This document shows, piece after piece, positions 32,835-48,700 of a stretch of DNA of 64,000 bases. Each line of letters starts with the position of its first letter. The stretch's first letter is position 1. Position numbers and translations under genes: made by a program. Source of the DNA: Magicicada septendecula (taxonomy: Eukaryota > Arthropoda > Insecta > Hemiptera > Cicadidae); contig JAWRYS010000684.1 of assembly GCA_034769895.1 (NCBI GenBank), positions 744,001 through 808,000 on the forward strand, in the 5' to 3' direction. The notes beneath the pieces were generated by a model. The model saw only the letters and a program-made list of their open reading frames with translations, was not told the DNA's origin and ran no database searches.

Positions 32835-35112
32835 TAACAAAATTAAGGTACGTATTTATTTACACGTAATTAACCTGGTCTACTTTAGTCAAGAGTTTAT
32901 ATGTTTCACCGTGACGACAGACATACAATGCAGGCATATTCATGAAACTACAGGTCTTGAATTGTCGCAATATAAACCTGTTAAAGACTGAACAGTTTGA
33001 CAAGCACTAAAATTCATGTACGTACTTGCATTGGTGTAATACAACGATAGTTTTTATTATTTTGCGTATCTTAATTAAATTATACGCAAGTTCGTGCGTA
33101 ATCTTATACAAAATAAATTCACAATGGTCAATTAATATAGTGTAATAATCTAGTAATGGTAGCGACAGTATTAACCGCTAGTACATGAAATACATTATGT
33201 AGTTTAATATTTAACATGAAATACATTAACTGAGTGCATAGATCGGCAGAGAGTTATCTATTTTATTTTACTACGTAACAATTATTTTACACGCGCAACT
33301 TTATACGTCACGATGCTTACAAACCTTTTTTTTTTAACTTTAGCAGAGTGGCGCAACTTTATAACGTTCCGGGCTAAGGTATAAATCGAGGGAACCCGAT
33401 ATAATCGACGCTAGCCAATTATACAGGCTGCCTACGTTGTAACAAACTGAAAATCAACACAACACATAGAACAATAATATTTACTCTAATTATTGGGACA
33501 CAAGGGATGGTATTTTCACTGATTTATGCACTCACTTCAATCTGTAATAAGATGACATCTCTTTATTAACAAATTATATATATAGATCCCATTACATAAA
33601 AGTTTTCTCATATTGAAATAGTTAAAAGGGGTTTTCTGTCAAACAAGGGATCAAATTGATCATGTAATTTACCTCGGATCCGAGTCTCTTTAAATCTAGT
33701 AAAGACGTCTGAATTTTACTTTACTTATCAAAAGCTTGCATGATTACATGAACACCGTTTGAAGAATGGTATTATTTAGTTAAGGGATTAAAACTTTTAT
33801 CTCAAGATTAATGTTACAACGTATGATTTTAGAAATTACTGTTTACGTTTATTTTTTTTTACTTAAAGCTTAGAGAAGATTATTGTATTTTGAAAAGTCT
33901 CTGGCATGTATGAAAAGTTATATTTTAAATGTACATAATTCTCGGTAGGCAAGCCACCGAGTCACCTCTTAAATACGCTTTTGCTGTCCGTGTCCTGGGG
34001 CGTGAATCTTCGGAACTCTGGTAGTCGGGGTAGTCATCCGGGTCGTGTTTCCGGTGAAAGTCTTCTAGGTGTATTAATGAGGAGATGGATGTTATGCTGC
34101 GTGAAGTCGGGTTGATCCTCGGCGGTTCTGGTAAGTGTTGTATAGGTGGTAGACGTCCGGATATGCAGTTGAGCACGTCACATATTCACTGGTAGAGTAG
34201 TACTGGAGTTGGTATCTTCTTTCCTTTTTGTTTTTACATTACTATCTGAATTACATCACTCGAACAATATTCGAGAGATCGTCTTTTAATTAACTTGAGA
34301 CATCACCTTATATACGAGTTCTTTTTTTCTTATAACCACATTTCTTTAACAAATTCCTCACTACATCTTATATATAAATATATCTAGCTCTCCACGTTTT
34401 TAGTGGTAGCTAACACTCATTTAAAAACTTAATACAAACATTTTTTTGAAGAGCCCTCGCTTGGAGGTGTTTACAGTCTGAACGCCGCATCGTAACTCTT
34501 GCATTGCTGCAACAGGTAGATTGCAACGACGCGGAGTAAGTACTCCGCCATAATATAGTTCCAACTTTTTATTAAAATATACATTCTTATAGTCAGACAA
34601 AATAAACTATGTAGACTTATCTTGTTTACAGAGCTTTAAATTATTAATTATTTACATTACGATTTTCAGATATTTCTAAGTTACAGCCGGTTCGCTATGC
34701 ACGTTGTGTCCGGAATTGGCAGGTCAACGCATGATAATTTACTAAAGGGTTAACTGTATTATTCTCAACTTTTTATATTACGATTTTTTTTATTACTTAT
34801 TTAGTTAGATTTTCTTAATTTAATTCTCATAACTATTATGAGTTAGTTCAGGGGTATTTTGTTTAATCGTGCGATTTAAAGTACTTCCTTGCTTTCCATA
34901 TTTTTTTTTATATTTTTATTATTAATATTTTTTTATTACCATTTAAATCGTCACATACTCCGCCGCCTAAAATCGACATGGGGAATTTTAATAATGAAAA
35001 TTCGAAAGTGGGGTACTGGGAGTATGCTTGCCGTTACTGTGTGAAGTTAAATTTAGTACACGATTTGTTTTCTCTATCTCTCTTGAAATTTATTTATTTC
35101 TTGTCTTGTTCT

Positions 35113-38100
35113 CATTCGTGAAATTCCCTTTATCTCGTTTCTTAATACGCTAACTTAGATTTTAATTCTTAATACTAATTTCCGTAACTCACAATATCGT
35201 GGCCCGACTGACATCGGCTTACTCTAACTACATCAGTTAGCTTTCAGCACTCTCTAATGATTACCTTGGCACACTCTAACTATATCAGTTAGCTTTCTGC
35301 ACCATAATTACCCTTTTCAGTCGGCGCCGTTGTGACTATGTTACGTTACATATATAATTCTTAATTACCTCTAATATAACCTAAAGCGGATCCCATACTC
35401 CACTTTAGATTATTTGTAATCCTAATTTCTTACGCTACTGAGAGAAGCGGAATTTCAGGAAGATAATTTTTATTTACTTTTAACTACCATCAGTTACAAA
35501 CTATGCGAGGGGACACACTTTACACAGGTGCATTGTATTATACACGCGGTGGTTTACTTCGGTACCAGTACATAACAATAGGGGGAGGGTGGCTGCTTAC
35601 TACATTTCTCAACACGCTTTATTGTTCTCGAACAGGCCACGACCGGTTGTTTACACTATTCAACCACACTTTTATTATTATTTTCTTTTTGGTCTCTTTC
35701 TAAGAAACTTACCTTTTTCTTTATTTATTTATTATTTACTTTGAGGGAGATTTAAGAAACTTACTTAGAATTATTTCCTATTGAATTACCATATTTATTT
35801 AGGACACTTTATTTACTTAGTTTTCAGTTTAGGTCAGTTTAAAAGTTTAATATTTGGGGCATGGGGTTTAACATTTTATCTAACAATGGAGGGTTAACTA
35901 AGTCATTTATTTATTTGAAATTTAAGTCACTATAAATACTTGCTCTACTACACTATACACAATTATTGCCTACACGTTTTAGTACCTGGCAAACCATTAG
36001 CATGAGTAGTAAGAGAATTACCTCTCTTCTAAGAGAAAGACAAAAATTCCACACAGACATCATTGTAATGTCAACGATCAGCTGTTCGCTGGAATGTAGG
36101 TCACAGTAGTTTTCTTCAAACAATGGCATACTTGTTGTATTCGTGGGAACGCGAGAAACACACTTGGGTGTTGTTCTATATAACAATAGCTCACGGCTAT
36201 CCTTATCGACCGGTTTCTACTGGGGAAGCCAGTTTCAACAAGGGGCGAGTCCGATGCAATGATACACGCTTTACAAGTTACACCCCGTAATAAGCTGAAT
36301 TTAGTTATTTATTGTCTTACGTTCTAATTTTAATTTCTGTAATTTTTTTTTTTTTTTTTTTTTTTTTTTGTAGTAACAAAATTAATTTACGAACTTATTT
36401 ACACGTAATTAACCTGGTCTACTTTAGTCAAGAGTTTATATATTTCACCGTGACGACAGACATACAATGCAGGCATATTCAGGAAACTACAGGTCTTGAA
36501 TTGTCGCAATATAAACCTGTTAAAGACTGAACAGTTTGACAAGCACTAAAATTCATGTACGTACTTGCATTGGTGTAATACAATGATAGTTTGTATTATT
36601 TTGGGTATCTTAATTAAATTATACGCAAGTTCGTCCGTAATCTTATACAAAATAAATTCACAATTGTCAATTAATATAGTGTAAAACTCTAGTAATGGTA
36701 GCGACAGTATTAACCGCTAATACATGAAATACATTATGTAATTTAATATTAACATGAAATACATTAACTGAGTGCATAGATCGGCAGAGAGTTATCTATT
36801 TTATTTTACTACGTAACAATTATTTTACACGCGCAACTTTATACGTCACGATGCTTACAAACCTTTTTTTTTAACTTTAGCAGAGTGGCGCAACTTTATT
36901 ACGTTCCGGGCTACGTTATAAATCCAGGGAACCCGATATAATGGACGCTAGCCAATTATACAGGCTGCCTACGTTGTAACAAACTGAAAATCAACACAAC
37001 ACATAGAACAATAATATTTACTCTAATTATTAGGACACAAGGGAAGGTATTTTCACTGATTTATGCACTCACTTCAATCTGTAATAAGATGACATCTCTT
37101 TATTAACAAATTATATATATAGATCCCATTACATAAAAATTTTCTCATATTGAAATAGTTAAAAGGGGTTTTCTGTCAAACAAGGGATCAAATTGATCAT
37201 GTAATTTACCTCGGATCCGAGTCTCTTTAAATCTAGTAAAGACGTCTGAATTTTACTTTACTTATCAAAAGCTTGCATGATTACATGAACACCGTTTGAA
37301 GAATGGTATTATTTAGTTAAGGGATTAAAACTTATATCTCAAGATTAATGTTACAACGTATGATTTTAGAAATTACTGTTTACATTTCTTTTTGTTTTAC
37401 TTAAAGCTTAGAGAATATTATTGTCTTTTGAAAAGTCTCTGGCATGTATGAAAAGTTATATTTTAAATGCACATAATTCTCGGTAGGCAAGCCACCGAGT
37501 CCCCTCTTAAATACGCTTTTGCTGTCCGTGTCCTGGGGCGTGAATCTTCGGAACTCTGGTAGTCGGGGTAGTCATCCGGGTCGTGTTTCCGGTGAAAGTC
37601 TTCTAGGTGTATTAATGAGGAGATGGATGTTATGCTGCGTGAAGTCGGGTTGATCCTCGGCGGTTCTGGTAAGTGTTGTATAGGTGGTAGACGTCCGGAT
37701 ATGCAGTTGAGCACGTCACATATTCACTGGTAGAGTAGTACTGGAGTAGGTATCTTCTTTCCTTTTTGTTTTTACATTACTATCTGAATTACATCACTCG
37801 AACAATATTCGAGAGATCGTCTTTTAATTAACTTGAGACATCACCTTATATACGAGTTCTTTTTTTCTTATAACCACATTTCTTTAACAAATTCCTCACT
37901 ACATCTTATATATAAATATATCTAGCTCTCCACGTTTTTAGTGGTAGCTAACACTCATTTAAAAACTTAATACAAACATTTTTTTGAAGAGCCCTCGCTT
38001 GGAGGTGTTTACAGTCTGAACGCCGCATCGTAACTCTTGCATTGCTGCAACAGGTAGATTGCAACGACGCGGAGTAAGTACTCCGCCATAATATAGTTCC

Positions 38101-38650
38101 AACTTTTTATTAAAATATACATTCTTATAGTCAGACAAAATAAACTATGTAGACTTATCTTGTTTACAGAGCTTTAAATTATTAATTATTTACATTACGA
38201 TTTTCAGATATTTCTAAGTTACAGCCGGTTCGCTATGCACGTTGTGTCCGGAATTGGCAGGTCAACGCATGATAATTTACTAAAGGGTTAACTGTATTAT
38301 TCTCAACTTTTTATATTACGATTTTTTTTATTACTTATTTAGTTAGATTTTCTTAATTTAATTCTCATAACTATTATGAGTTAGTTCAGGGGTATTTTGT
38401 TTAATCGTGCGATTTAAAGTACTTCCTTGCTTTCCATATTTTTTTTTATATTTTTATTATTAATATTTTTTTATTATCATTTAAATCGTCACATACTCCG
38501 CCGCCTAAAATCGACATGGGGAATTTTAATAATGAAAATTCGAAAGTGGGGTACTGGGAGTATGCTTGCCGTTACTGTGTGAAGTTAAATTTAGTACACG
38601 ATTTGTTTTCTCTATCTCTCTTGAAATTTATTTATTTCTTGTCTTGTTCT
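35113..38650 (+). repeat. Unit 11 (family B), 3538 bp
   Basis: Nearly identical to unit 12 in its left three quarters (CCATAATTACCC, TCAGGAAGAT, TTGTATTCGTGG, CAAGGGGCGAGTCC, CACCCCGTAAT). The right end matches units 10 and 18 (CTAACACTCAT as in unit 10, CAGAGCTTTA, GTATTTTGTTTAATC, AATAATGAAAA). The T-tract is 27 T followed by GTAG. Confidence 0.95.
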
Positions 38651-39878
38651 CATTCGTGAAATTCCCTTTATCTCGTTTCTTAATACGCTAACTTAGATTT
38701 TAATTCTTAATACTAATTTCCGTAACTCACAATATCGTGGCCCGACTGACATCGGCTTACTCTAACTACATCAGTTAGCTTTCAGCACTCTCTAATGATT
38801 ACCTTGGCACACTCTAACTATATCAGTTAGCTTTCTGCACCATAATTACCCTTTTCAGTCGGCGCCGTTGTGACTATGTTACGTTACATATATAATTCTT
38901 AATTACCTCTAATATAACTTAAAGCGGATCCCATACTCCACTTTAGATTATTTGTAATCCTAATTTCTTACGCTACTGAGAGAAGCGGAATTTCAGGAAG
39001 ATAATTTTTATTTACTTTTAACTACCATCAGTTACAAACTATGCGAGGGGACACACTTTACACAGGTGCATTGTATTATACACGCGGTGGTTTACTTCGG
39101 TACCAGTACATAACAATAGGGGGAGGGTGGCTGCTTACTACATTTCTCAACACGCTTTATTGTTCTCGAACAGGCCACGACCGGTTGTTTACACTATTCA
39201 ACCACACTTTTATTATTATTTTCTTTTTGGTCTCTTTCTAAGAAACTTACCTTTTTCTTTATTTATTTATTATTTACTTTGAGGGAGATTTAAGAAACTT
39301 ACTTAGAATTATTTCCTATTGAATTACCATATTTATTTAGGACACTTTATTTACTTAGTTTTCAGTTTAGGTCAGTTTAAAAGTTTAATATTTGGGGCAT
39401 GGGGTTTAACATTTTATCTAACAATGGAGGGTTAACTAAGTCATTTATTTATTTGAAATTTAAGTCACTATAAATACTTGCTCTACTACACTATACACAA
39501 TTATTGCCTACACGTTTTAGTACCTGGCAAACCATTAGCATGAGTAGTAAGAGAATTACCTCTCTTCTAAGAGAAAGACAAAAATTCCACACAGACATCA
39601 TTGTAATGTCAACGATCAGCTGTTCGCTGGAATGTAGGTCACAGTAGTTTTCTTCAAACAATGGCATACTTGTTGTATTCGTGGGAACGCGAGAAACACA
39701 CTTGGGTGTTGTTCTATATAACAATAGCTCACGGCTATCCTTATCGACCGGTTTCTACTGGGGAAGCCAGTTTCAACAAGGGGCGAGTCCGATGCAATGA
39801 TACACGCTTTACAAGTTACACCCCGTAATAAGCTGAATTTAGTTATTTATTGTCTTACGTTCTAATTTTAATTTCTGT

Positions 39879-39909
<31 letters not shown>

Positions 39910-42189
39910 GTAGTAACAAAATTAATTTACGAACTTATTTACACGTAATTAACCTGGTCTACTTTAGTCAAGAGTTTATATATTTCACCGTGACGACAGA
40001 CATACAATGCAGGCATATTCAGGAAACTACAGGTCTTGAATTGTCGCAATATAAACCTGTTAAAGACTGAACAGTTTGACAAGCACTAAAATTCATGTAC
40101 GTACTTGCATTGGTGTAATACAATGATAGTTTGTATTATTTTGGGTATCTTAATTAAATTATACGCAAGTTCGTCCGTAATCTTATACAAAATAAATTCA
40201 CAATTGTCAATTAATATAGTGTAAAAATCTAGTAATGGTAGCGACAGTATTAACCGCTAATACATGAAATACATTATGTAATTTAATATTAACATGAAAT
40301 ACATTAACTGAGTGCATAGATCGGCAGAGAGTTATCTATTTTATTTTACTACGTAACAATTATTTTACACGCGCAACTTTATACGTCACGATGCTTACAA
40401 ACCTTTTTTTTTAACTTTAGCAGAGTGGCGCAACTTTATTACGTTCCGGGCTACGTTATAAATCCAGGGAACCCGATATAATGGACGCTAGCCAATTATA
40501 CAGGCTGCCTACGTTGTAACAAACTGAAAATCAACACAACACATAGAACAATAATATTTACTCTAATTATTAGGACACAAGGGAAGGTATTTTCACTGAT
40601 TTATGCACTCACTTCAATCTGTAATAAGATGACATCTCTTTATTAACAAATTATATATATAGATCCCATTACATAAAAATTTTCTCATATTGAAATAGTT
40701 AAAAGGGGTTTTCTGTCAAACAAGGGATCAAATTGATCATGTAATTTACCTCGGATCCGAGTCTCTTTAAATCTAGTAAAGACGTCTGAATTTTACTTTA
40801 CTTATCAAAAGCTTGCATGATTACATGAACACCGTTTGAAGAATGGTATTATTTAGTTAAGGGATTAAAACTTATATCTCAAGATTAATGTTACAACGTA
40901 TGATTTTAGAAATTACTGTTTACATTTCTTTTTGTTTTACTTAAAGCTTAGAGAATATTATTGTCTTTTGAAAAGTCTCTGGCATGTATGAAAAGTTATA
41001 TTTTAAATGCACATAATTCTCGGTAGGCAAGCCACCGAGTCCCCTCTTAAATACGCTTTTGCTGTCCGTGTCCTGGGGCGTGAATCTTCGGAACTCTGGT
41101 AGTCGGGGTAGTCATCCGGGTCGTGTTTCCGGTGAAAGTCTTCTAGGTGTATTAATGAGGAGATGGATGTTATGCTGCGTGAAGTCGGGTTGATCCTCGG
41201 CGGTTCTGGTAAGTGTTGTATAGGTGGTAGACGTCCGGATATGCAGTTGAGCACGTCACATATTCACTGGTAGAGTAGTACTGGAGTAGGTATCTTCTTT
41301 CCTTTTTGTTTTTACATTACTATCTGAATTACATCACTCGAACAATATTCGAGAGATCGTCTTTTAATTAAATTGAGACATCACCTTATATACGAGTTCT
41401 TTTTTTTCTTATAACCACATTTCTTTAACAAATTCCTCACTACATCTTATATATAAATATAACTAGCTCTCCACGTTTTTAGTGGTAGCTAACACGCATT
41501 TAAAAACTTAATACAAACATTTTTTTGAAGAGCCCTCGCTTGGAGGTGTTTACAGTCTGAACGCCGCATCGTAACTCTTGCATTGCTACAACAGGTAGAT
41601 TGCAACGACGCGGAGTGAGTACTCCGCCATAATATAGTTCCAACTTTTTATTAAAATATACATTCTTATAGTCAGACAAAATAAACTATGTAGACTTATC
41701 TTGTTTACAGGGCTTTAAATTATTAATTATTTACATTACGATTTTCAGATATTTCTAAGTTACAGCCGGTTCGCTATGCACGTTGTGTCCGGAATTGGCA
41801 GGTCAACGCATGATAATTTACTAAAGGGTTAACTGTATTATTCTCAACTGTTTACATTACGATTTTTTTTATTACTTATTTAGTTAGATTTTCTTAATTT
41901 AATTCTCATAAATATTATGAGTTAGTTCAGGGGTATTTGGTTTAATCGTGCGATTTAACGTACTTCCTTGCTTTCCATTTTTTTTTATACTTTTTTTATT
42001 AATATTTTTTTATTACCATTTAAATCGTCACATACTCCGCCGCTTAAAATCGACATGGGGAATTTTAATAAGGAAAATTCGAAAGTGGGGTACTGGGAGT
42101 ATGCTTGCCGTTACTGTGTGAAGTTAAATTTAGTACACGATTTGTTTTCTCTATCTCTCTTGAAATTTATTTATTTCTTGTCTTGTTCT
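38651..42189 (+). repeat. Unit 12 (family B), 3539 bp, longest unit
   Basis: Left part nearly identical to unit 11. The right end instead matches units 8 and 16 (TTAATTAAATTGAG, CATAAATATTATG, CAGGGCTTTA). The change of affinity lies at about 41370. The T-tract is the longest at 29 T followed by GTAG. Confidence 0.95.
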
Positions 42190-45100
42190 CATTCGTGAAA
42201 TTCCCTTTATCTCGTTTCTTAATACGCTAACTTAGATTTTAATTCTTAATACTAATTTCCGTAACTCACAATATCGTGGCCCGACTGACATCGGCTTACT
42301 CTAACTACATCAGTTAGCTTTCAGCACTCTCTAATGATTACCTTGGCACACTCTAACTATATCAGTTAGCTTTCTGCACCATCATTACCCTTTTCAGTCG
42401 GCGCCGTTGTGACTATGTTACGTTACATATATAATTCTTAATTACCTCTAATATAACCTAAAGCGGATCCCATACTCCACTTCAGATTATTTCTAATCCT
42501 AATTTCTTACGCTACTGAGAGAAGCGGAATTTCACGAAGATAATTTTTATTTACATTTAACTACCATCAGTTACAAACTATGCGAGGGGACACACTTTAC
42601 ACAGGTGCATTGTATTATACACGCGGTGGTTTACTTCGGTACCAGTACATAACAATAGGGGGAGGGTGGCTGCTTACTACATTTCTCAACACGCTTTATT
42701 GTTCTCGAACAGGCCACGACCGGTTGTTTACACTATTCAACCACACTTTTATTATTATTTTCTTTTTGGTCTCTTTCTAAGAAACTTACCTTTTTCTTTA
42801 TTTATTTATTATTTACTTTGGGGGAGATTTAAGAAACTTACTTAGAATTATTTCCTATTGAATTACCATATTTATTTAGGACACTTTATTTACTTAGTTT
42901 TCAGTTTAGGTCAGTTTAAAAGTTTAATATTTGGGGCATGGGGTTTAACATTTTATCTAACAATGGAGGGTTAACTAAGTCATTTATTTATTTGAAATTT
43001 AAGTCACTATAAATACTTGCTCTACTACACTATACACAATTATTGCCTACACGTTTTAGTACCTGGCAAACCATTAGCATGAGTAGTAAGAGAATTACCT
43101 CTCTTCTAAGAGAAAGACAAAAATTCCACACAGACGTCATTGTAATGTCAACGATCAGCTGTTCGCTGGAATGTAGGTCACAGTAGTTTTCTTCAAACAA
43201 TGGCATACTTGTTGTATGCGTGGGAACGCGAGAAACACACTTGGGTGTTGTTCTATATATAAATAGCTCACGGCTATGTTTATCGACCGGTTTCAACTGG
43301 GGAAGCCAGTTTCAACAAGGGGTGAGTCCGATGCAATGATACACGCTTTACGAGTTACACCCCGTAATAAGCTGAGTTTAGTTATTTATTGTCTTACGTT
43401 CTAATTTTAATTTCTGTAATTATTATTTTTTTTTTTTTTGTAGTAACAAAATTAATTTACGAATTTATTTACACGTAATTAACCTGGTCTACTTTAGTCA
43501 AGAGTTTATATGTTTCACCGTGACGACAGACATACAATGCAGGCATATTCAGGAAACTACAGTTCTTGAATTGTCGCAATATAAACCTGTTAAAGACTGA
43601 ACAGTTTGACAAGCACTAAAATTCATGTACGTACTTGCATTGGTGTAATACAATGATAGTTTGTATTATTTTGGGTATCTTAATTAAATTATACGCAAGT
43701 TCGTCCGTAATCTTATACAAAATAAATTCACAATTGTCAATTAATATAGTGTAAAAATCTAGTAATGGTAGCGACAGTATTAACCGCTAATACATGAAAT
43801 ACATTATGTAATTTAATATTAACATGAAATACATTAACTGAGTGCATAGATCGGCAGAGAGTTATCTATTTTATTTTACTACGTAACAATTATTTTACAC
43901 GCGCAACTTTATACGTCACGATGCTTACAAACCTTTTTTTTTTAACTTTAGCAGAGTGGCGCAACTTTATTACGTTCCGGGCTACGTTATAAATCCAGGG
44001 AACACGATATAATGGACGCTAGCCAATTATACAGGCTGCCTACGTTGTAACAAACTGAAAATCAACACAACACATAGAACAATAATATTTACTCTAATTA
44101 TTAGGACACAAGGGAAGGTATTTTCACTGATTTATGCACTCACTTCAATCTGTAATAAGATGACATCTCTTTATTAACAAATTATATATATAGATCCCAT
44201 TATATAAAAATTTTCTCATATTGAAATAGTTAAAAGGGGTTTTCTGTCAAACAAGGGATCAAATTGATCATTTAATTTACCTCGGATCCGAGTCTCTTTA
44301 AATCTAGTAAAGACGTCTGAATTTTATTTTACTTATCAAAAGCTTGCATGATTACATGAACACCGTTTGAAGAATGGTATTATTTAGTTAAGGGATTAAA
44401 ACTTATATCTCAAGATTAATGTTACAACGTATGATTTTAGAAATTACTGTTTACATTTCTTTTTGTTTTACTTAAAGCTTAGAGAAGATTATTGTCTTTT
44501 AAAAAGTCTTTGGCATGTATGAAAAGTTATATTTTAAATGTACATAATTCTCGGTAGGCAAGCCACCGAGTCACCTCTTAAATACGCTTTTGCTGTCCGT
44601 GTCCTGGGGCGTGAATCTTCGGAACTCTGGTAGTCGGGGTAGTCATCCGGGTCGTGTTTCCGGTGAAAGTCTTCTAGGTGTATTAATGAGGAGATGGATG
44701 TTATGCTGCGTGAAGTCGGGTTGATCCTCGGCGGTTCTGGTAAGTGTTGTATAGGTGGTAGTCGTCCGGATATGCAGTTGAGCACGTCACATATTCACTG
44801 GTAGAGTAGTACTGGAGTTGGTATCTTCTTTCCTTTTTGTTTTTACATTACTATCTGAATTATATCACTCGAACAATATTCGAGAGGTCGTCTTTTAATT
44901 AACTTGATACATCACCTTATATACGAGTTCTTTTTTTTCTTATAACCACATTTCTTTAACAAATTCCTCACTACATCTTATATATAAATATAACTAGCTC
45001 TCCACGTTTTTAGTGGTAGCTAACACGCATTTAAAAACTTAATACAAACATTTTTTTGAAGAGCCCTCGCTTGGAGGTGTTTACAGTCTGAACGCCGCAT

Positions 45101-45722
45101 CGTAACTCTTGCATTGCTACAACAGGTAGATTGCAACGACGCGGAGTGAGTACTCCGCCATAATATAGTTCCAACTTTTTATTAAAATATACATTCTTAT
45201 AGTCAGACAAAATAAACTATGTAGACTTATCTTGTTTACAGGGCTTTAAATTATTAATTATTTACATTACGATTTTCAGATATTTCTAAGTTACAGCCGG
45301 TTCGCTATGCACGTTGAGTCCGGAATTGGAAGGTCAACGCATGATAATTTACTAAAGGGTTAACTGTATTATTCTCAACTGTTTACATTACGATTTTTTT
45401 TATTACTTATTTACTTAGATTTTCTTAATTTAATTCTCATAACTATTATGAGTTAGTTCAGGGGTATTTGGTTTAATCGTGCGATTTAACGTACTTCCTT
45501 GCTTTCCATTTTTTTTTTAATTTTTTTTTTATTAATATTTTTTTATTACCATTTAAATTGTCACATACTCCGCCGCTTAAAATCGACATGGGGAATTTTA
45601 ATAAGGAAAATTCGAAAGTGGGGTACTGGGAGTATGCTTGCCGTTACTGTGTGAAGTTAAATATAGTACACGATTTGTTTTCTCTATCTCTCTTGAAATT
45701 TATTTATTTCTTGTCTTGTTCT
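42190..45722 (+). repeat. Unit 13 (family B), 3533 bp
   Basis: Belongs to the 13-15 subgroup (GGAACACGATATAATGG, CCCATTATATAAAAATTTTC, TTTTAAAAAGTCTTTGGC, AAATATAGTACAC). Shares TTATATCACTC, GAGAGGTCG and CTTGATACATC with unit 15 but not 14. The T-tract is interrupted (TATTA then 14 T). Confidence 0.95.
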
Positions 45723-48700
45723 CATTCGTGAAATTCCCTTTATCTCGTTTCTTAATACGCTAACTTAGATTTTAATTCTTAATACAAATTTCCGTAACTC
45801 ACAATATCGTGGCCCGACTGACATCGGCTTACTCTAACTACATCAGTTAGCTTTCAGCACTCTCTAATGATTACCTTGGCACACTCTAACTATATCAGTT
45901 AGCTTTCTGCACCATCATTACCCTTTTCAGTCGGCGCCGTTGTGACTATGTTACGTTACATATATAATTCTTAATTACCTCTAATATAACCTAAAGCGGA
46001 TCCCATACTCCACTTCAGATTATTTCTAATCCTAATTTCTTACGCTACTGAGAGAAGCGGAAATTCACGAAGATAATTTTTATTTACATATAACTACCAT
46101 CAGTTACAAACTATGCGAGGGGACACACTTTACACAGGTGCATTGTATTATACACGCGGTGGTTTACTTCGGTACCAGTACATAACAATAGGGGGAGGGT
46201 GGCTGCTTACTACATTTCTCAACACGCTTTATTGTTCTGGAACAGGCCACGATCGGTTGTTTACACTATTCAACCACACTTTTATTATTATTTTCTTTTT
46301 GGTCTCTTTCTAAGAAACTTACCTTTTTCTTTATTTATTTATTATTTACTTTGGGGGAGATTTAAGAAACTTACTTAGAATTATTTCCTATTGAATTACC
46401 ATATTTATTTAGGACACTTTATTTACTTAGTTTTCAGTTTAGGTCAGTTTAAAAGTTTAATATTTGGGGCATGGGGTTTAACATTTTATCTAACAATGGA
46501 GGGTTAACTGAGTCATTTATTTATTTGAAATTTAAGTCACTATAAATACTTGCTCTACTACACTATACACAATTATTGCCTACACGTTTTAGTACCTGGC
46601 AAACCATTAGCATGAGTAGTAAGAGAATTACCTCTCTTCTAAGAGAAAGACAAAAATTCCACACAGACGTCATTGTAATGTCAACGATCAGCTGTTCGCT
46701 GGAATGTAGGTCACAGTAGTTTTCTTCAAACAGTGGCATACTTGTTGTATGCGTGGGAACGCGAGAAACACACTTGGGTGTTGTTCTATATATAAATAGC
46801 TCACGGCTATCTTTATCGACCGGTTTCAACTGGGGAAGCCAGTTTCAACAAGGGGTGAGTCCGATGCAATGATACACGCTTTACAAGTTACAACCCGTAA
46901 TAAGCTGAGTTAGGTTATTTATTGTCTTACGTTCTAATTTTAATTTCTGTAATTATTTTTTTTTTTTTTTTGTAGTAACAAAATTAATTTACGAATTTAT
47001 TTACACGTAATTAACCTGGTCTACTTTAGTCAAGAGTTTATATGTTTCACCGTGACGACAGACATACAATGCAGGCATATTCAGGAAACTACAGTTCTTG
47101 AATTGTCGCAATATAAACCTGTTAAAGACTGAACAGTTTGACAAGCACTAAAATTCATGTACGTACTTGCATTGGTGTAATACAATGATAGTTTGTATTA
47201 TTTTGGGTATCTTAATTAAATTATACGCAAGTTCGTCCGTAATCTTATACAAAATAAATTCACAATTGTCAATTAATATAGTGTAAAAATCTAGTAATGG
47301 TAGCGACAGTATTAACCGCTAATACATGAAATACATTATGTAATTTAATATTAACATGAAATACATTAACTGAGTGCATAGATCGGCAGAGAGTTATCTA
47401 TTTTATTTTACTACGTAACAATTATTTTACACGCGCAACTTTATACGTCACGATGCTTACAAACCTTTTTTTTTTAACTTTAGCAGAGTGGCGCAACTTT
47501 ATTACGTTCCGGGCTACGTTATAAATCCAGGGAACACGATATAATGGACGCTAGCCAATTATACAGGCTGCCTACGTTGTAACAAACTGAAAATCAACAC
47601 AACACATAGAACAATAATATTTACTCTAATTATTAGGACACAAGGGAAGGTATTTTCACTGATTTATGCACTCACTTCAATCTGTAATAAGATGACATCT
47701 CTTTATTAACAAATTATATATATAGATCCCATTATATAAAAATTTTCTCATATTGAAATAGTTAAAAGGGGTTTTCTGTCAAACAAGGGATCAAATTGAT
47801 CATGTAATTTACCTCGGATCCGAGTCTCTTTAAATCTAGTAAAGACGTCTGAATTTTATTTTACTTATCAAAAGCTTGCATGATTACATGAACACCGTTT
47901 GAAGAATGGTATTATTTAGTTAAGGGATTAAAACTTATATCTCAAGATTAATGTTACAACGTATGATTTTAGAAATTACTGTTTACATTTCTTTTTGTTT
48001 TACTTAAAGCTTAGAGAAGATTATTGTCTTTTAAAAAGTCTTTGGCATGTATGAAAAGTTATATTTTAAATGTACATAATTCTCGGTAGGCAAGCCACCG
48101 AGTCACCTCTTAAATACGCTTTTGCTGTCCGTGTCCTGGGGCGTGAATCTTCGGAACTCTGGTAGTCGGGGTAGTCATCCGGGTCGTGTTTCCGGTGAAA
48201 GTCTTCTAGGTGTATTAATGAGGAGATGGATGTTATGCTGCGTGAAGTCGGGTTGATCCTCGGCGGTTCTGGTAAGTGTTGTATAGGTGGTAGACGTCCG
48301 GATATGCAGTCGAGCACGTCACATATTCACTGGTAGAGTAGTACTGGAGTTGGTATCTTCTTTCCTTTTTGTTTTTACATTACTATCTGAATTACATCAC
48401 TCGAACAATATTCGAGAGATCGTCTTTTAATTAAATTGAGACATCACCTTATATACGAGTTCTTTTTTTTCTTATAACCACATTTCTTTAACAAATTCCT
48501 CACTACATCTTATATATAAATATAACTAGCTCTCCACGTTTTTAGTGGTAGCTAACACGCATTTAAAAACTTAATACAAACATTTTTTTGAAGAGCCCTC
48601 GCTTGGAGGTGTTTACAGTCTGAACGCCGCATCGTAACTCTTGCATTGCTACAACAGGTAGATTGCAACGACGCGGAGTGAGTACTCCGCCATAATATAG

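Larger units (their letters stand above)
31585..35112 (+). repeat. Unit 10 (family B), 3528 bp, partner of unit 18
   Basis: First unit with the 43-bp segment (near 32505-32549). It also has a 6-bp duplication (CACAGTCACAGTAG) and TTTCAGTAA before a T-tract of only 11 T, all shared with unit 18. The right half has the 23-bp deletion. Its middle (about 33371-33606) is family A in type, unlike unit 18. Confidence 0.95.
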